Origin: Bacteroidota bacterium
Lineage (GTDB): Bacteria > Bacteroidota > Bacteroidia > Flavobacteriales > Weeksellaceae
Length of the DNA stretch: 63,898 nucleotides
Reading direction: 5' to 3'
NCBI GenBank assembly: GCA_018266955.1
Contig: JAFDZI010000011.1
Span: 1 to 63,898 of the forward strand
The position numbers and the translations under genes are program-made. Positions 52,945-60,472 of this stretch are shown here, in pieces. The notes below the pieces were generated by a model that saw only the letters and a program-made list of their open reading frames with translations, had not been told where the DNA came from and did no database searches. Every line of letters begins with the position of its first letter. Position 1 is the stretch's first letter.

Positions 52945-55458
52945 TTATGCTTTTTCAGTTTTTTCAGTTTTTTTCTCTAGTCCATCTTTTGCTTCATTTA
53001 AGCCTAGAGTAAGGGTTTCGCCTTCTGTAATTTGTTTATTGACAAGCATATCGGCCAATAAATCCTCAATGTATTTCTGGATGGCTCTCTTCAGAGGTCT
53101 TGCTCCAAAATCTTTGTCCCAACCTTTGGATACGATAAAGTCTTTTGCCTCTTCGGTTAGGGCTACATGATAGCCAAGGTTTTCTAATCTTTGGTATAGT
53201 TTGGATAATTCCAAATCGATAATCTTTTTGATGTCTTCCTGAGCCAAAGAATTGAAAATAATAATATCATCTATTCTATTTAAAAACTCTGGAGCAAAGG
53301 CTTTTTTCAAAGCATTTTCTATAGTGCTTCTGGCTCTGGCATCGGTGGTCGATTTTTTTGCTGAGGTACCAAATCCTACACCATCACCAAAATCTTTAAG
53401 GTCTCGAGTACCAATATTTGAAGTAAGAATAATGATTGTATTTCTAAAATCTATTTTTCTTCCCAAAGAATCGGTTACATGCCCTTCGTCTAGTATTTGC
53501 AATAAGATATTAAAAACATCAGGGTGTGCTTTTTCTATTTCATCTAAAAGTACCACGGAATAAGGTTTTCTTCTCACAGCTTCGGTTAGTTGCCCACCTT
53601 CTTCGTAGCCCACATATCCCGGAGGCGCACCCACCAATCGAGACACGGCAAATTTTTCCATGTATTCGCTCATGTCTATTCTGATGAGGGCATCGTCGGA
53701 ATCGAATAATTCTTTCGCCATTACTTTGGCCAATTCTGTTTTACCCACGCCGGTAGTTCCCAAGAATATGAATGTACCAATTGGGTGGTTGGGATCTTTC
53801 AGTCCAGCCCTGTTTCTTTGGATGGCTTTTACCACTTTTTTTACAGCATCTTCCTGTCCTATCACTTTTCCGTTGAGTTTGTTGTCCATTTGTGCTAGTT
53901 TGTCCAACTCATTCTTACCTACTTTGGTAACAGGTACGCCACTCATCATAGAGACTACTTCAGCCACATTTTCCTCGGTAACGGTTTCTTTTTTCTCTTT
54001 TACTTCTTTGTCCCATTCTTCTTGTGCTACCGCCAACTCTCTTTTGAGTCTTTCTTCCTCGTCTTTCAGTTTTCTAGCCTCAAGATAATCTTGTCTTTTA
54101 ACGGCATCTTCTTTTTGATGAATTATTTCTTCAATTTGCTTTTCATTTTCAATGATGGTGGAAGGCACCTTCATATTTTTAATGTACACCCTAGATCCGG
54201 CTTCGTCTAATGCATCAATAGCTTTGTCTGGCAGGAATCGATCGGTTATGTATCGAGCGGTGAGATTAACGCAAGCATTGATGGCTTCTGGGGTATAGAT
54301 TACATTGTGGTGATCTTCGTACTTATCTTTGATTTGGTTAAGGATAAGGATGGTTTCGGCAATGGAAGTAGGTTCGACCATTACTTTTTGAAATCTTCTT
54401 TCCAAAGCGCCATCTTTTTCTATATATTGTCTGTATTCGTCCAGAGTAGTGGCGCCAATACATTGCACTTCTCCTCTTGCCAATGCTGGTTTGAACATGT
54501 TGGATGCATCCAAACTACCCGTAGAACTTCCTGCTCCTACGATGGTGTGAAGCTCATCAATGAAAAGAATGACATCTTTGTTTTTTTCTAACTCCGTCAT
54601 GATGGCTTTCATTCTTTCCTCAAATTGGCCTCTGTATTTAGTGCCAGCAACCAAACTTGCCAAATCCAATGTAATAACCCTTTTGTTGTATAATACACGG
54701 GAAACTTTCTTTTGTTGAATTCTTAATGCCAAACCTTCCGCGATGGCCGATTTACCAACACCCGGTTCCCCGATAAGCAAAGGATTGTTTTTCTTTCTTC
54801 TGGAGAGAATTTGTGAGACTCTTTCAATTTCTTTTTCTCGTCCAATGACAGGATCTAATTTTCCGTCTCTAGCCAAAGAAGTAAGGTCTCTACCGAAATT
54901 ATCCAAAGTAGGAGTTTTGCTTTTCCCTGAAGATACTGTTCCCATAGGTTTTCGCATTTGTCCGTATTCATCTCTTTCGTCGTCATCGTCATAAGCACTC
55001 ATCTTAGGTCCTTGTCCTAAATTTTTCAACATAATTTGAAATTCTTGAGATGCTTTTGTATAATCGATGTCATAAGCGCCCAAAATATTGGTTACAGGAT
55101 CTTCTTGTTTGTAAAGAATACCCAACAGTAAATGTACCGTATTGATTTCGCTTCCTTGGTATTGTCTTCTTTCCAATTCTGCTCTTTTAATTGCTTGATC
55201 TGCCATTTTGGTAAAAGAAATATTGGCAACAGTACCAGTGGTAAGCTGGGAATTGTGTGCATTCATCATTTCAATTTTCCTGCGGATTTGGGACAAATCA
55301 GCGTGAAGATTTACTAAGATATCTTTTGCGGAGTTCTCGGTTTCTATAATGCCCAACAGTAAATGCTCGGTATTCAGGAACTCAGATCGCAATCGCTTTG
55401 CCTCGTTTTTGCTTTGTTTGAAAACTTTATCCAAACCATCTGAAAATGTATAATCCAT
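52945..55458 (-). CDS. clpC: ATP-dependent Clp protease ATP-binding subunit ClpC
   Basis: ClpC is an AAA+ unfoldase that feeds ClpP. The 837-residue protein has two Clp-N repeats (about 1-145), the first AAA+ module with Walker A GEPGVGKS (230-237), a middle region with a UVR-type motif (QEDAVKRQDYLEARKLKDEEE, split), and the second AAA+ module with Walker A GTTGVGKT and MSEYMEKFAVSRLVGAPPGYVG. The UVR motif and short middle domain mark ClpC rather than ClpB or ClpA. A TAACTTTG -7 box lies about 46 bases upstream. clpP is not in the window. Confidence 0.95.
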   Translation of the reverse strand: MDYTFSDGLDKVFKQSKNEAKRLRSEFLNTEHLLLGIIETENSAKDILVNLHADLSQIRRKIEMMNAHNSQLTTGTVANISFTKMADQAIKRAELERRQYQGSEINTVHLLLGILYKQEDPVTNILGAYDIDYTKASQEFQIMLKNLGQGPKMSAYDDDDERDEYGQMRKPMGTVSSGKSKTPTLDNFGRDLTSLARDGKLDPVIGREKEIERVSQILSRRKKNNPLLIGEPGVGKSAIAEGLALRIQQKKVSRVLYNKRVITLDLASLVAGTKYRGQFEERMKAIMTELEKNKDVILFIDELHTIVGAGSSTGSLDASNMFKPALARGEVQCIGATTLDEYRQYIEKDGALERRFQKVMVEPTSIAETILILNQIKDKYEDHHNVIYTPEAINACVNLTARYITDRFLPDKAIDALDEAGSRVYIKNMKVPSTIIENEKQIEEIIHQKEDAVKRQDYLEARKLKDEEERLKRELAVAQEEWDKEVKEKKETVTEENVAEVVSMMSGVPVTKVGKNELDKLAQMDNKLNGKVIGQEDAVKKVVKAIQRNRAGLKDPNHPIGTFIFLGTTGVGKTELAKVMAKELFDSDDALIRIDMSEYMEKFAVSRLVGAPPGYVGYEEGGQLTEAVRRKPYSVVLLDEIEKAHPDVFNILLQILDEGHVTDSLGRKIDFRNTIIILTSNIGTRDLKDFGDGVGFGTSAKKSTTDARARSTIENALKKAFAPEFLNRIDDIIIFNSLAQEDIKKIIDLELSKLYQRLENLGYHVALTEEAKDFIVSKGWDKDFGARPLKRAIQKYIEDLLADMLVNKQITEGETLTLGLNEAKDGLEKKTEKTEKA

Positions 55459-55503
55459 AATTTTGTTACTTGATTGATTTTAAAGGATTGCCCTCTATTC
55501 CCT

Positions 55504-55511
55504 CAAAGTTA
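55504..55511 (-). promoter_or_regulatory. -7 box of the clpC promoter
   Basis: TAACTTTG on the minus strand matches TAnnTTTG, giving a leader of about 39 nt. The -33 half is not clear. Confidence 0.5.
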
Positions 55512-55626
55512 CAAATTCTTTACCAAAATTATTAACTGACTTTTTGTCCGATTGAATAAAGATGGGTGCAGGATTTTATCTCATTGTAAATCAGGAAGAA
55601 AATTTTAAAATTCAAACAAATTATTG

Positions 55627-55634
55627 TAGGTTTG
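55627..55634 (+). promoter_or_regulatory. -7 box ahead of the YgjV-like gene
   Basis: TAGGTTTG matches TAnnTTTG. Its last bases include the TTG at 55632, so the later ATG at 55653 is the preferred start. Confidence 0.45.
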
Positions 55635-55652
55635 CTCATTAAAAATTTCAAA

Positions 55653-55907
55653 ATGGGATCGGAAATATCAGATTTTGTAGGCTATGGAGCGTCTTTGTTT
55701 GTTGTTTTGAGCTTTATAGTGAAAGAAGTAAAAAAAATCCGGATTATTAATTTTATCGGCTGTTCTTTATTTGTACTTTATGGCATACTAAAGGGGGAAG
55801 GGAATTGGTCCGCAATGTATTGGCCAGTTATAATTCCCAATTTTATCATTTGTTTTGTTCAGGTGTATCATCTGCTTCGTTTGCACAAAAAATCATCCGA
55901 ACAATAG
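55653..55907 (+). CDS. YgjV-like small inner-membrane protein
   Basis: The 84-residue product (MGSEISDFVGYGASLFVVLS) has three hydrophobic segments (about 8-24, 32-47, 57-77) and a basic end. The pattern GYGASLFVVLSF, then NFIGCSLFVLYGILKG, then WPVIIPNFIIC resembles YgjV-type membrane proteins and some short MtN3/PQ-loop proteins. Function unknown. Its 3' end overlaps the end of nth (convergent, 15 bases). Confidence 0.65.
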   Translation: MGSEISDFVGYGASLFVVLSFIVKEVKKIRIINFIGCSLFVLYGILKGEGNWSAMYWPVIIPNFIICFVQVYHLLRLHKKSSEQ

Positions 55908-56507
55908 TGGGGTAAGGTAGTCTTTGCCTTTTCCTCGTGCTGGGGAATACGCTCTACCATACAAAATAATTTGAATGTGTAGTTTATTCCATTTATTTTT
56001 TGGGAATATCTTTTTTGCATCTTTTTCTGTTTCTGCAACATTTTTCCCGGAGGTAATTTTCCATTGGGTTAAAAGTCGATGGATGTGGGTGTCCACGGGG
56101 AAAGCAGGAATGCCAAATGCTTGGCTCATTACTACGCTGGCGGTTTTGTGCCCTACACCAGCGAGATTTTCCAAATCGTTGTAATTGTTCGGAACTTCGG
56201 ATTGATGCCTTTCCACCAATTGTTGCGCCATAAGTTTCAGATTTTTGGCTTTGGTATTGGACAGTCCTATTTCTTTGATGAGTTCTTTGATTTCTGAGAC
56301 CTCCAATGCAGCCATTTTCTCCGGCGTATTGGCTACTTTAAAAAGAGCTGGGGTAACTTCGTTTACTTTTTTATCGGTAGTTTGTGCAGAAAGCGCAACG
56401 GCAACTAGGAGTTCGTAGGGTGAACTATGGTCCAAAGGTATTTCAACTTCTGGGAAGCATTTCTCTAACTCGGTCATTATGATTTGTGCTCTTTCCTTTT
56501 TTGTCAT
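55893..56507 (-). CDS. nth: Endonuclease III, iron-sulfur-lacking type
   Basis: Nth is a base-excision DNA glycosylase/AP lyase for oxidised pyrimidines. The 204-residue protein keeps the helix-hairpin-helix LAGVGHKTASVVM with the catalytic lysine and the FPVDTHIHRL segment with the catalytic aspartate. The C-terminal Cys cluster of the E. coli enzyme is absent: the chain ends YSPARGKGKDYLTPLLFG with no cysteine. I chose ATG 56507 (MTKKERAQII). A start at 56546 lies upstream of a TATTTTTG promoter box and adds non-conserved residues. Confidence 0.9.
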   Translation of the reverse strand: MTKKERAQIIMTELEKCFPEVEIPLDHSSPYELLVAVALSAQTTDKKVNEVTPALFKVANTPEKMAALEVSEIKELIKEIGLSNTKAKNLKLMAQQLVERHQSEVPNNYNDLENLAGVGHKTASVVMSQAFGIPAFPVDTHIHRLLTQWKITSGKNVAETEKDAKKIFPKNKWNKLHIQIILYGRAYSPARGKGKDYLTPLLFG

Positions 56508-56524
56508 AACATCATCGTTTTTTG

Positions 56525-56532
56525 CAAAAATA
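56525..56532 (-). promoter_or_regulatory. -7 box of the nth promoter
   Basis: TATTTTTG on the minus strand, 17 bases before the ATG at 56507. It supports the shorter start. Confidence 0.45.
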
Positions 56533-56568
56533 CCAATCTTTCCCAATCTTATTTAACTTAAAAATAAT

Positions 56569-56576
56569 TAACTTTG
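56569..56576 (+). promoter_or_regulatory. -7 box of the bcp promoter
   Basis: TAACTTTG, 13 bases before the bcp ATG. The leader would be only about 7 nt. It is divergent from the nth promoter. Confidence 0.5.
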
Positions 56577-56589
56577 AAAAAAGAATATT

Positions 56590-57036
56590 ATGTTAAAAAT
56601 TGGCGACCGTTTGCCTTCTTTTGTTGGGGTAAACCATGACGGCAAAGAGGTGAAATCTGAATCATTTAATGGGAAAAAATTGGTGGTGTTTTTTTATCCC
56701 AAAGCCAATACCCCTGGATGCACTGCCGAAGCTTGTAACTTAAGCGAGAACTACGCTGCTTTGAAAAGTGCAGGTTTTGAAATTCTGGGCATCAGTGCCG
56801 ATCCGGTAAAAAACCAAAAGAAATTTCAAGAGAAATTTTCATTTCCGTATGATTTAATTGCCGATGAAAGCCAAGAAATATGCAATATGTTTGGCGTTTG
56901 GCAACTGAAAAAGTTCATGGGAAAAGAATTTATGGGTATTGTAAGAACCACTTTTATTTTTGATGAAAATGGAATTTGTACCGAAGTAATTGATAAGGTA
57001 GAAACCAAAAACCATACGGCACAGATACTGTCCTAA
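56590..57036 (+). CDS. bcp: Thioredoxin-dependent peroxiredoxin Bcp
   Basis: Bcp/PrxQ reduces hydrogen peroxide and organic peroxides using thioredoxin. The 148-residue protein has the peroxidatic Cys44 in TPGCTAEAC with the nearby resolving Cys49, the PrxQ pattern. FFYPKANTPGC and GISADPVKNQKKFQEKF are typical. It is 10 bases before the GreA-like gene and divergent from nth, so it fits an oxidative-damage setting. Confidence 0.95.
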   Translation: MLKIGDRLPSFVGVNHDGKEVKSESFNGKKLVVFFYPKANTPGCTAEACNLSENYAALKSAGFEILGISADPVKNQKKFQEKFSFPYDLIADESQEICNMFGVWQLKKFMGKEFMGIVRTTFIFDENGICTEVIDKVETKNHTAQILS

Positions 57037-57046
57037 GAAAATATAA

Positions 57047-57487
57047 ATGGATAAAGAAAAATTAGGGATTGCTGTTGAAGCGCTTCTCTTGGAAAAGAAA
57101 TTGAAATTAATATCCCTGATTGAGGATATGAGAGCATCCAACAACGATACCAAAAGCTCTATGGGCGATAAATACGAAACGGGTAGGGAGATGCTTCAGC
57201 AGGAAATTAATCAACTTCAATGGCAGTTGAGTGAAATTGTAAAACAAGAACAAACGCTGCTACAGACACCAAAAAAATCGACAGATAAAGTTGAAAAAGG
57301 CGCTGTTGTTACTACGGATAGTGGTTGCTTTTTTCTTTGTGCTTCCTTAGGAGAAATAATTTTTGATCAAATGAAAATATATTGTATTTCTCCCGATGCA
57401 CCATTGGCACAAGCGATGATGGGTAAAAAAGTTGGGGATTCTTACCGCTTGAACAACCGCTTATACACGATTTTACAAATAGAATAA
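57047..57487 (+). CDS. GreA/GreB-like protein
   Basis: The 146-residue protein has an N-terminal helical hairpin (about 5-75) with KSSMGDKYETGREMLQQEI, close to the acidic-tip region of Gre factors. A C-terminal FKBP-like domain (about 85-146) includes PDAPLAQAMMGKKVGDSY, the hallmark of GreA/GreB tails. Similar flavobacterial proteins are often mislabelled 3-oxoacyl-ACP synthase, with which this shares nothing. It may rescue stalled RNA polymerase or bind it otherwise. Co-transcribed with bcp. Confidence 0.8.
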   Translation: MDKEKLGIAVEALLLEKKLKLISLIEDMRASNNDTKSSMGDKYETGREMLQQEINQLQWQLSEIVKQEQTLLQTPKKSTDKVEKGAVVTTDSGCFFLCASLGEIIFDQMKIYCISPDAPLAQAMMGKKVGDSYRLNNRLYTILQIE

Positions 57488-57516
57488 AAGCCATCTTTAG
57501 TTTGATGGCTTTTTTA
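57486..57516. terminator. Bidirectional terminator after the GreA-like gene
   Basis: A 10-bp stem AAAAGCCATC/GATGGCTTTT followed by TTT, placed between two convergent genes. Confidence 0.85.
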
Positions 57517-58123
57517 TATTGAGTTTATATTGCTGGTGAGGATTGTTTTTGCATTCTTTCCTGTATTTTTCAAAATAGACTTGCCCAGCTTTGGCATTTA
57601 GAATTAAACCAGATTTTTTATCCATCGTTACATGATAGTTGGTCTTTGCAAACGGACAATTTTCTGAAGTAACCAGTCCAAGATCCAAGAAATAATTTTC
57701 TTTATCTTCACTATAGCTACCTGCGATACTTTGGTATTCTTCATCTATAAAATATCCTTTAAGTAATGCAAGTGCCGTCGCTTCATATACATTGTCAATA
57801 GCGCCGATGAATTTTTTTAGACCTTCGGCGTCTGTGATAATTTGCTTTTTCCCTGCTTTTTCGACAACGATATAAAAATAAGAATGATCAATTGGCGAAT
57901 GGAGAAAGCCCGTATCGGATATTTCTTTGTTTTTTTTGCCTCCGTATTGTTTTAGCTGATGGTGTTGGTCGCCATCAAAAAAATAAGTAGCCCAATAATC
58001 CCATTTTTCATTGGGTTGAAGGTGTTTAAAAATCGTATAAGTATGGTCGAAATTTTTCTTTTCCTGCGCTTTTACAAAATAAAAGGACATAGAAAATAGA
58101 AAACAAAAAATTAAACTTTTCAT
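57497..58123 (-). CDS. Secreted protein of unknown function
   Basis: The 208-residue product has a signal peptide (about 1-19, ending VKAQ). The mature part is mixed alpha/beta with a single Cys pair (SENCPFAKTNYHV and RKECKNN). I recognise no family. It is 5 bases downstream of manC on the same strand and may be in the same transcript with manC and the SprT-like gene. Confidence 0.65.
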   Translation of the reverse strand: MKSLIFCFLFSMSFYFVKAQEKKNFDHTYTIFKHLQPNEKWDYWATYFFDGDQHHQLKQYGGKKNKEISDTGFLHSPIDHSYFYIVVEKAGKKQIITDAEGLKKFIGAIDNVYEATALALLKGYFIDEEYQSIAGSYSEDKENYFLDLGLVTSENCPFAKTNYHVTMDKKSGLILNAKAGQVYFEKYRKECKNNPHQQYKLNIKKPSN

Positions 58124-58128
58124 GTGGA

Positions 58129-59217
58129 TTACATAAATTTCTCACCTTTCTTCAAGGTTCTAAGTTCGGTTACATAGTCTTTTATGATTTGATCATGTTC
58201 TTTGGGGCAAATCAACAGAGCCTTATCGGTATCCACCACAATATAATTTTTGAGACCATCTATAATTAGGGCTTTATTTTTATTTTTTACTCTAATGATG
58301 TTTCCCTTGGCATTGTAGGTTTGTACATATTTAGAATTGATGGTATTGTGCTCTTTGTCCTTTTTAGCGTTTTCATACACAGAAGTCCATGTACCTAAAT
58401 CGCTCCAACCCAAATCTGCAGGAATAACAAATACATTTTTTGCTTTTTCCAAGATACCATTGTCAATAGATATTTTTTCCACTTTAGGATAAATAGCCTC
58501 AATACATTTTATTTCGCCTTCGGTATTGTATTCGCAGTGGTCAAATTCCTGAACCATTTCCGGTAAAAACTCTTCAAATGAACGAAGGATGGACTGTGTA
58601 TTCCAGATAAAAATACCCGCATTCCACAAGAAGTCGCCACTTTCTATAAAGGTTTTGGCAAATTCTAAATTTGGTTTTTCTGTAAAGGTTTTTACTTTAA
58701 AATGGTCTTCACCCTTTTTTTCCATAAACTGTATGTAGCCATAGCCAGTATCTGGCCTTGTTGGGGTAATGCCGAGTGTAATGAGGTAGTCTTTTTCTGC
58801 AACCAAACGGAATGCAAGGTCTATTTTGTCCAAAAAAACTTGCTCCTTCAGGATAAGATGATCCGATGGCAGAACTACAATCTGTGCATTGGGATTAATT
58901 TGATGAATTTTTTTCACCATATATAAATTACAAGCAGAGGTGTTTTTGACCATCGGTTCGCCTACGATATTCTGAGCTGGAATATCCGGAAGCTGTTCGT
59001 GAGTTAAATCGGTATATTCAGCATTGGTGATTACAAAGATGTTCTCTCGCAATACGATTTGCGAAATCCTATCATAGGTTTGTTGAATCATGGTTCTACC
59101 TACTCCTAGTATGTCCTGAAATTGTTTTGGGAACTTCTTCGTACTCATCGGCCAAAATCTGCTGCCGACTCCACCTGCCATGATTACACAATATCTGTTG
59201 GGATCCATCATATTCAT
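58129..59217 (-). CDS. manC: Mannose-1-phosphate guanylyltransferase
   Basis: This nucleotidyltransferase makes GDP-mannose from mannose 1-phosphate and GTP, feeding surface polysaccharide or glycoprotein synthesis. The 362-residue protein begins with the pyrophosphorylase loop MAGGVGSRFWPMSTKKFPKQ (split across its first 33 residues), has VLPSDHLI and the FTEKPNLEFAKTFIESGDFLWNAGIF segment in pieces. It lacks the C-terminal isomerase domain of bifunctional enzymes. Its start overlaps the stop of the SprT-like gene by one base. Confidence 0.93.
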   Translation of the reverse strand: MNMMDPNRYCVIMAGGVGSRFWPMSTKKFPKQFQDILGVGRTMIQQTYDRISQIVLRENIFVITNAEYTDLTHEQLPDIPAQNIVGEPMVKNTSACNLYMVKKIHQINPNAQIVVLPSDHLILKEQVFLDKIDLAFRLVAEKDYLITLGITPTRPDTGYGYIQFMEKKGEDHFKVKTFTEKPNLEFAKTFIESGDFLWNAGIFIWNTQSILRSFEEFLPEMVQEFDHCEYNTEGEIKCIEAIYPKVEKISIDNGILEKAKNVFVIPADLGWSDLGTWTSVYENAKKDKEHNTINSKYVQTYNAKGNIIRVKNKNKALIIDGLKNYIVVDTDKALLICPKEHDQIIKDYVTELRTLKKGEKFM

Positions 59218-59801
59218 TATATTTTCTGTACACTAGCCAAAGGTTGGAAAATATATTCTTTTCCGTTGGTTAGATTTTTACAAAGATAGTTTTTTTTGCG
59301 TCTTTTAATCACGCAGTATTTTTGATTTCTAAATATAAAATTATGGTTTATATCTAAGTCTTTCAAGAAAAACTCTTCATTTTTGAGTTGGTCTTTCAAG
59401 AAATAATCGACCATTTCCGAACTTGCCATAAAGTTGGCTTTCGGTGATTTTGCAAACCGTACCAATAGAGGTTGTAGGTTCTCTGAGTAGGCAGCTAAAC
59501 TTTCGTGCAGCATTGTTCTGTACTCGCTTTTCCATTCGTTACCATGGGGAGCAATCATTGGACCGTATTTTTCTCTAGCGATTAAATGAGCCAACTCATG
59601 GGTCAGTACAAAAAAGAATAATTCCTTGTCAAGACTACCGTTTATTGTAATTTGATGTCCATGGGTTAATTTTCTATAATCTCCCAATTTAGACAATCGG
59701 TTCCTAGTAATTTTGAAATGAATGGAGTGGTTAACAATCCATTTTCTTAGGAAGTGGGCGCCTTGTTCCGGGATAAATTGTTCTAGGGTGTTGATGGGCA
59801 T
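59217..59801 (-). CDS. SprT-like zinc metalloprotease domain protein
   Basis: The 194-residue protein has the HELAH zinc-binding motif (68-72) with a further His at 86 (PHGNEW), the SprT/WSS1 arrangement. The upstream FKITRNRLSKLGDYR stretch is also typical of SprT-like proteins. Family members include DNA-protein crosslink proteases in eukaryotes; the bacterial SprT role is unproven. A good promoter (ATTG-N20-TACATTTG) lies upstream. manC starts within its stop codon. Confidence 0.87.
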   Translation of the reverse strand: MPINTLEQFIPEQGAHFLRKWIVNHSIHFKITRNRLSKLGDYRKLTHGHQITINGSLDKELFFFVLTHELAHLIAREKYGPMIAPHGNEWKSEYRTMLHESLAAYSENLQPLLVRFAKSPKANFMASSEMVDYFLKDQLKNEEFFLKDLDINHNFIFRNQKYCVIKRRKKNYLCKNLTNGKEYIFQPLASVQKI

Positions 59802-59837
59802 TTTTTGTGGTAAAAAAAATTACAATGACTATTCTTA

Positions 59838-59869
59838 CAAATGTAGTCAATTGAAAAGAACTACCCAAT
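59838..59869 (-). promoter_or_regulatory. Promoter of the SprT-like/manC unit
   Basis: On the minus strand ATTG (59866-59869), 20 bases, then TACATTTG (59838-59845), 36 bases before the ATG at 59801. Confidence 0.7.
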
Positions 59870-59876
59870 GACTCAC

Positions 59877-59905
59877 AAAAAAAAGCTCCAGATTTCTCTG
59901 AAGCT
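59877..59905 (-). terminator. Terminator after the tRNA-Val-like element
   Basis: The hairpin AGCT-CAGA/TCTG-AGCT with a mismatch in the middle and loop TTTC on the plus strand is followed on the minus strand by eight T residues. It is an exact duplicate of the terminator at 60231-60257. Confidence 0.8.
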
Positions 59906-59935
59906 TTGTGGGTCCTGAGGGATTCGAACCCCCGA
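59879..59935 (-). repeat. 57-bp direct repeat, copy A (tRNA-Val 3' end plus terminator)
   Basis: This is a perfect match to 60231-60287. It includes the tRNA T-arm, acceptor 3' strand, discriminator and the terminator. The two copies lie 352 bases apart and bound the GIY-YIG unit. Confidence 0.95.
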
Positions 59936-59986
59936 TCACTCCCGATGTAAAATCGGGATGCTCTGAACCAACTGAGCTAAGAGCCG
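59909..59986 (-). pseudogene. tRNA-Val-like element with abnormal anticodon arm
   Basis: The 78-nt sequence has the 3' half of the neighbouring tRNA-Val genes (T-arm, AGGACCC, discriminator A) and their D-arm. The 5' acceptor strand is CGGCTCT, which leaves two mismatches against AGGACCC (positions 1-72 and 4-69). The anticodon arm is 19 nt instead of 17, a perfect 7-bp palindrome TCCCGAT/ATCGGGA around a 5-nt loop TTTAC. A 7-nt loop reading would put UUA, not UAC, at the anticodon. It is probably not a working tRNA-Val. Confidence 0.7.
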
Positions 59987-60219
59987 ATTAACTTACGGAT
60001 CATCGGTTTACTTTTCCATTTTTTAATTTGTCTTTCACGCTCAGAAGCATGTTCTTTAGTTGGAAAAGCTTCGGTATAAACAATCTTCCAGTCTTTGGCT
60101 CTTGACGTAAACCCGGCATGTTTTTGTAGGTGTTTAGTTAATCGTTCCTTGGGATCATGCGACATTCCGATATAGAATCGGTCTAAGAATTCCGAATAAA
60201 GAATATATACATAAAACAT
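59977..60219 (-). CDS. Single-domain GIY-YIG endonuclease
   Basis: The 80-residue protein is a minimal GIY-YIG nuclease domain: YVYIL (3-7), YIG (16-18), conserved Arg26, and a C-terminal Glu (E60/E62 in SERERQIKKWK). No DNA-binding domain is attached, as in the UPF0213/YhbQ group. The ATG lies 11 bases downstream of the tRNA-Val terminator and the last codons (IGS-stop) lie inside the adjacent tRNA-like element. It is therefore lodged between a tRNA-Val gene and a rearranged copy of it. The substrate is unknown; a homing-type or structure-specific role is inference. Confidence 0.85.
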   Translation of the reverse strand: MFYVYILYSEFLDRFYIGMSHDPKERLTKHLQKHAGFTSRAKDWKIVYTEAFPTKEHASERERQIKKWKSKPMIRKLIGS

Positions 60220-60230
60220 GGTTAAAAACT

Positions 60231-60257
60231 AAAAAAGCTCCAGATTTCTCTGAAGCT
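60231..60257 (-). terminator. Terminator after tRNA-Val gene 2
   Basis: The hairpin AGCTTCAGA-GAAA-TCTGGAGCT on the minus strand is followed by six T residues, 3 bases after the tRNA 3' end. Confidence 0.8.
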
Positions 60258-60287
60258 TTGTGGGTCCTGAGGGATTCGAACCCCCGA
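60231..60287 (-). repeat. 57-bp direct repeat, copy B
   Basis: Identical to 59879-59935. This copy is the 3' part of an intact tRNA-Val gene and its terminator, so it is probably the original. Confidence 0.95.
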
Positions 60288-60335
60288 CCCTCTGGGTGTA
60301 AACCAGATGCTCTGAACCAACTGAGCTAAGAACCC
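60261..60335 (-). tRNA. tRNA-Val (anticodon UAC), copy 2
   Basis: A 75-nt cloverleaf: acceptor GGGTTCT/AGGACCC, D-arm TAGCTCAGTTGG, anticodon stem TCTGG/CCAGA with loop TTTACAC (anticodon TAC), T-arm GGGTTCGAATCCC, discriminator A. It is identical to the copy at 60366-60440. No CCA is encoded. Confidence 0.95.
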
Positions 60336-60365
60336 GAATTTTTTTTAAAGGTTTCGTTCCTTTTG

Positions 60366-60440
60366 TGGGTCCTGAGGGATTCGAACCCCCGACCCTCTGG
60401 GTGTAAACCAGATGCTCTGAACCAACTGAGCTAAGAACCC
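60366..60440 (-). tRNA. tRNA-Val (anticodon UAC), copy 1
   Basis: Identical in sequence to 60261-60335. It is first after a full-match promoter, 32 bases downstream of the -7 box. Confidence 0.95.
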
Positions 60441-60472
60441 TAATAACGATTATTCTCTCGTTTTTAGTGGTG

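Noticed and set aside
53660..54088. 142-codon Ser/Leu-rich ORF opposite clpC
   Set aside because: Antisense shadow; Ser/Leu richness is a by-product of the clpC codons.
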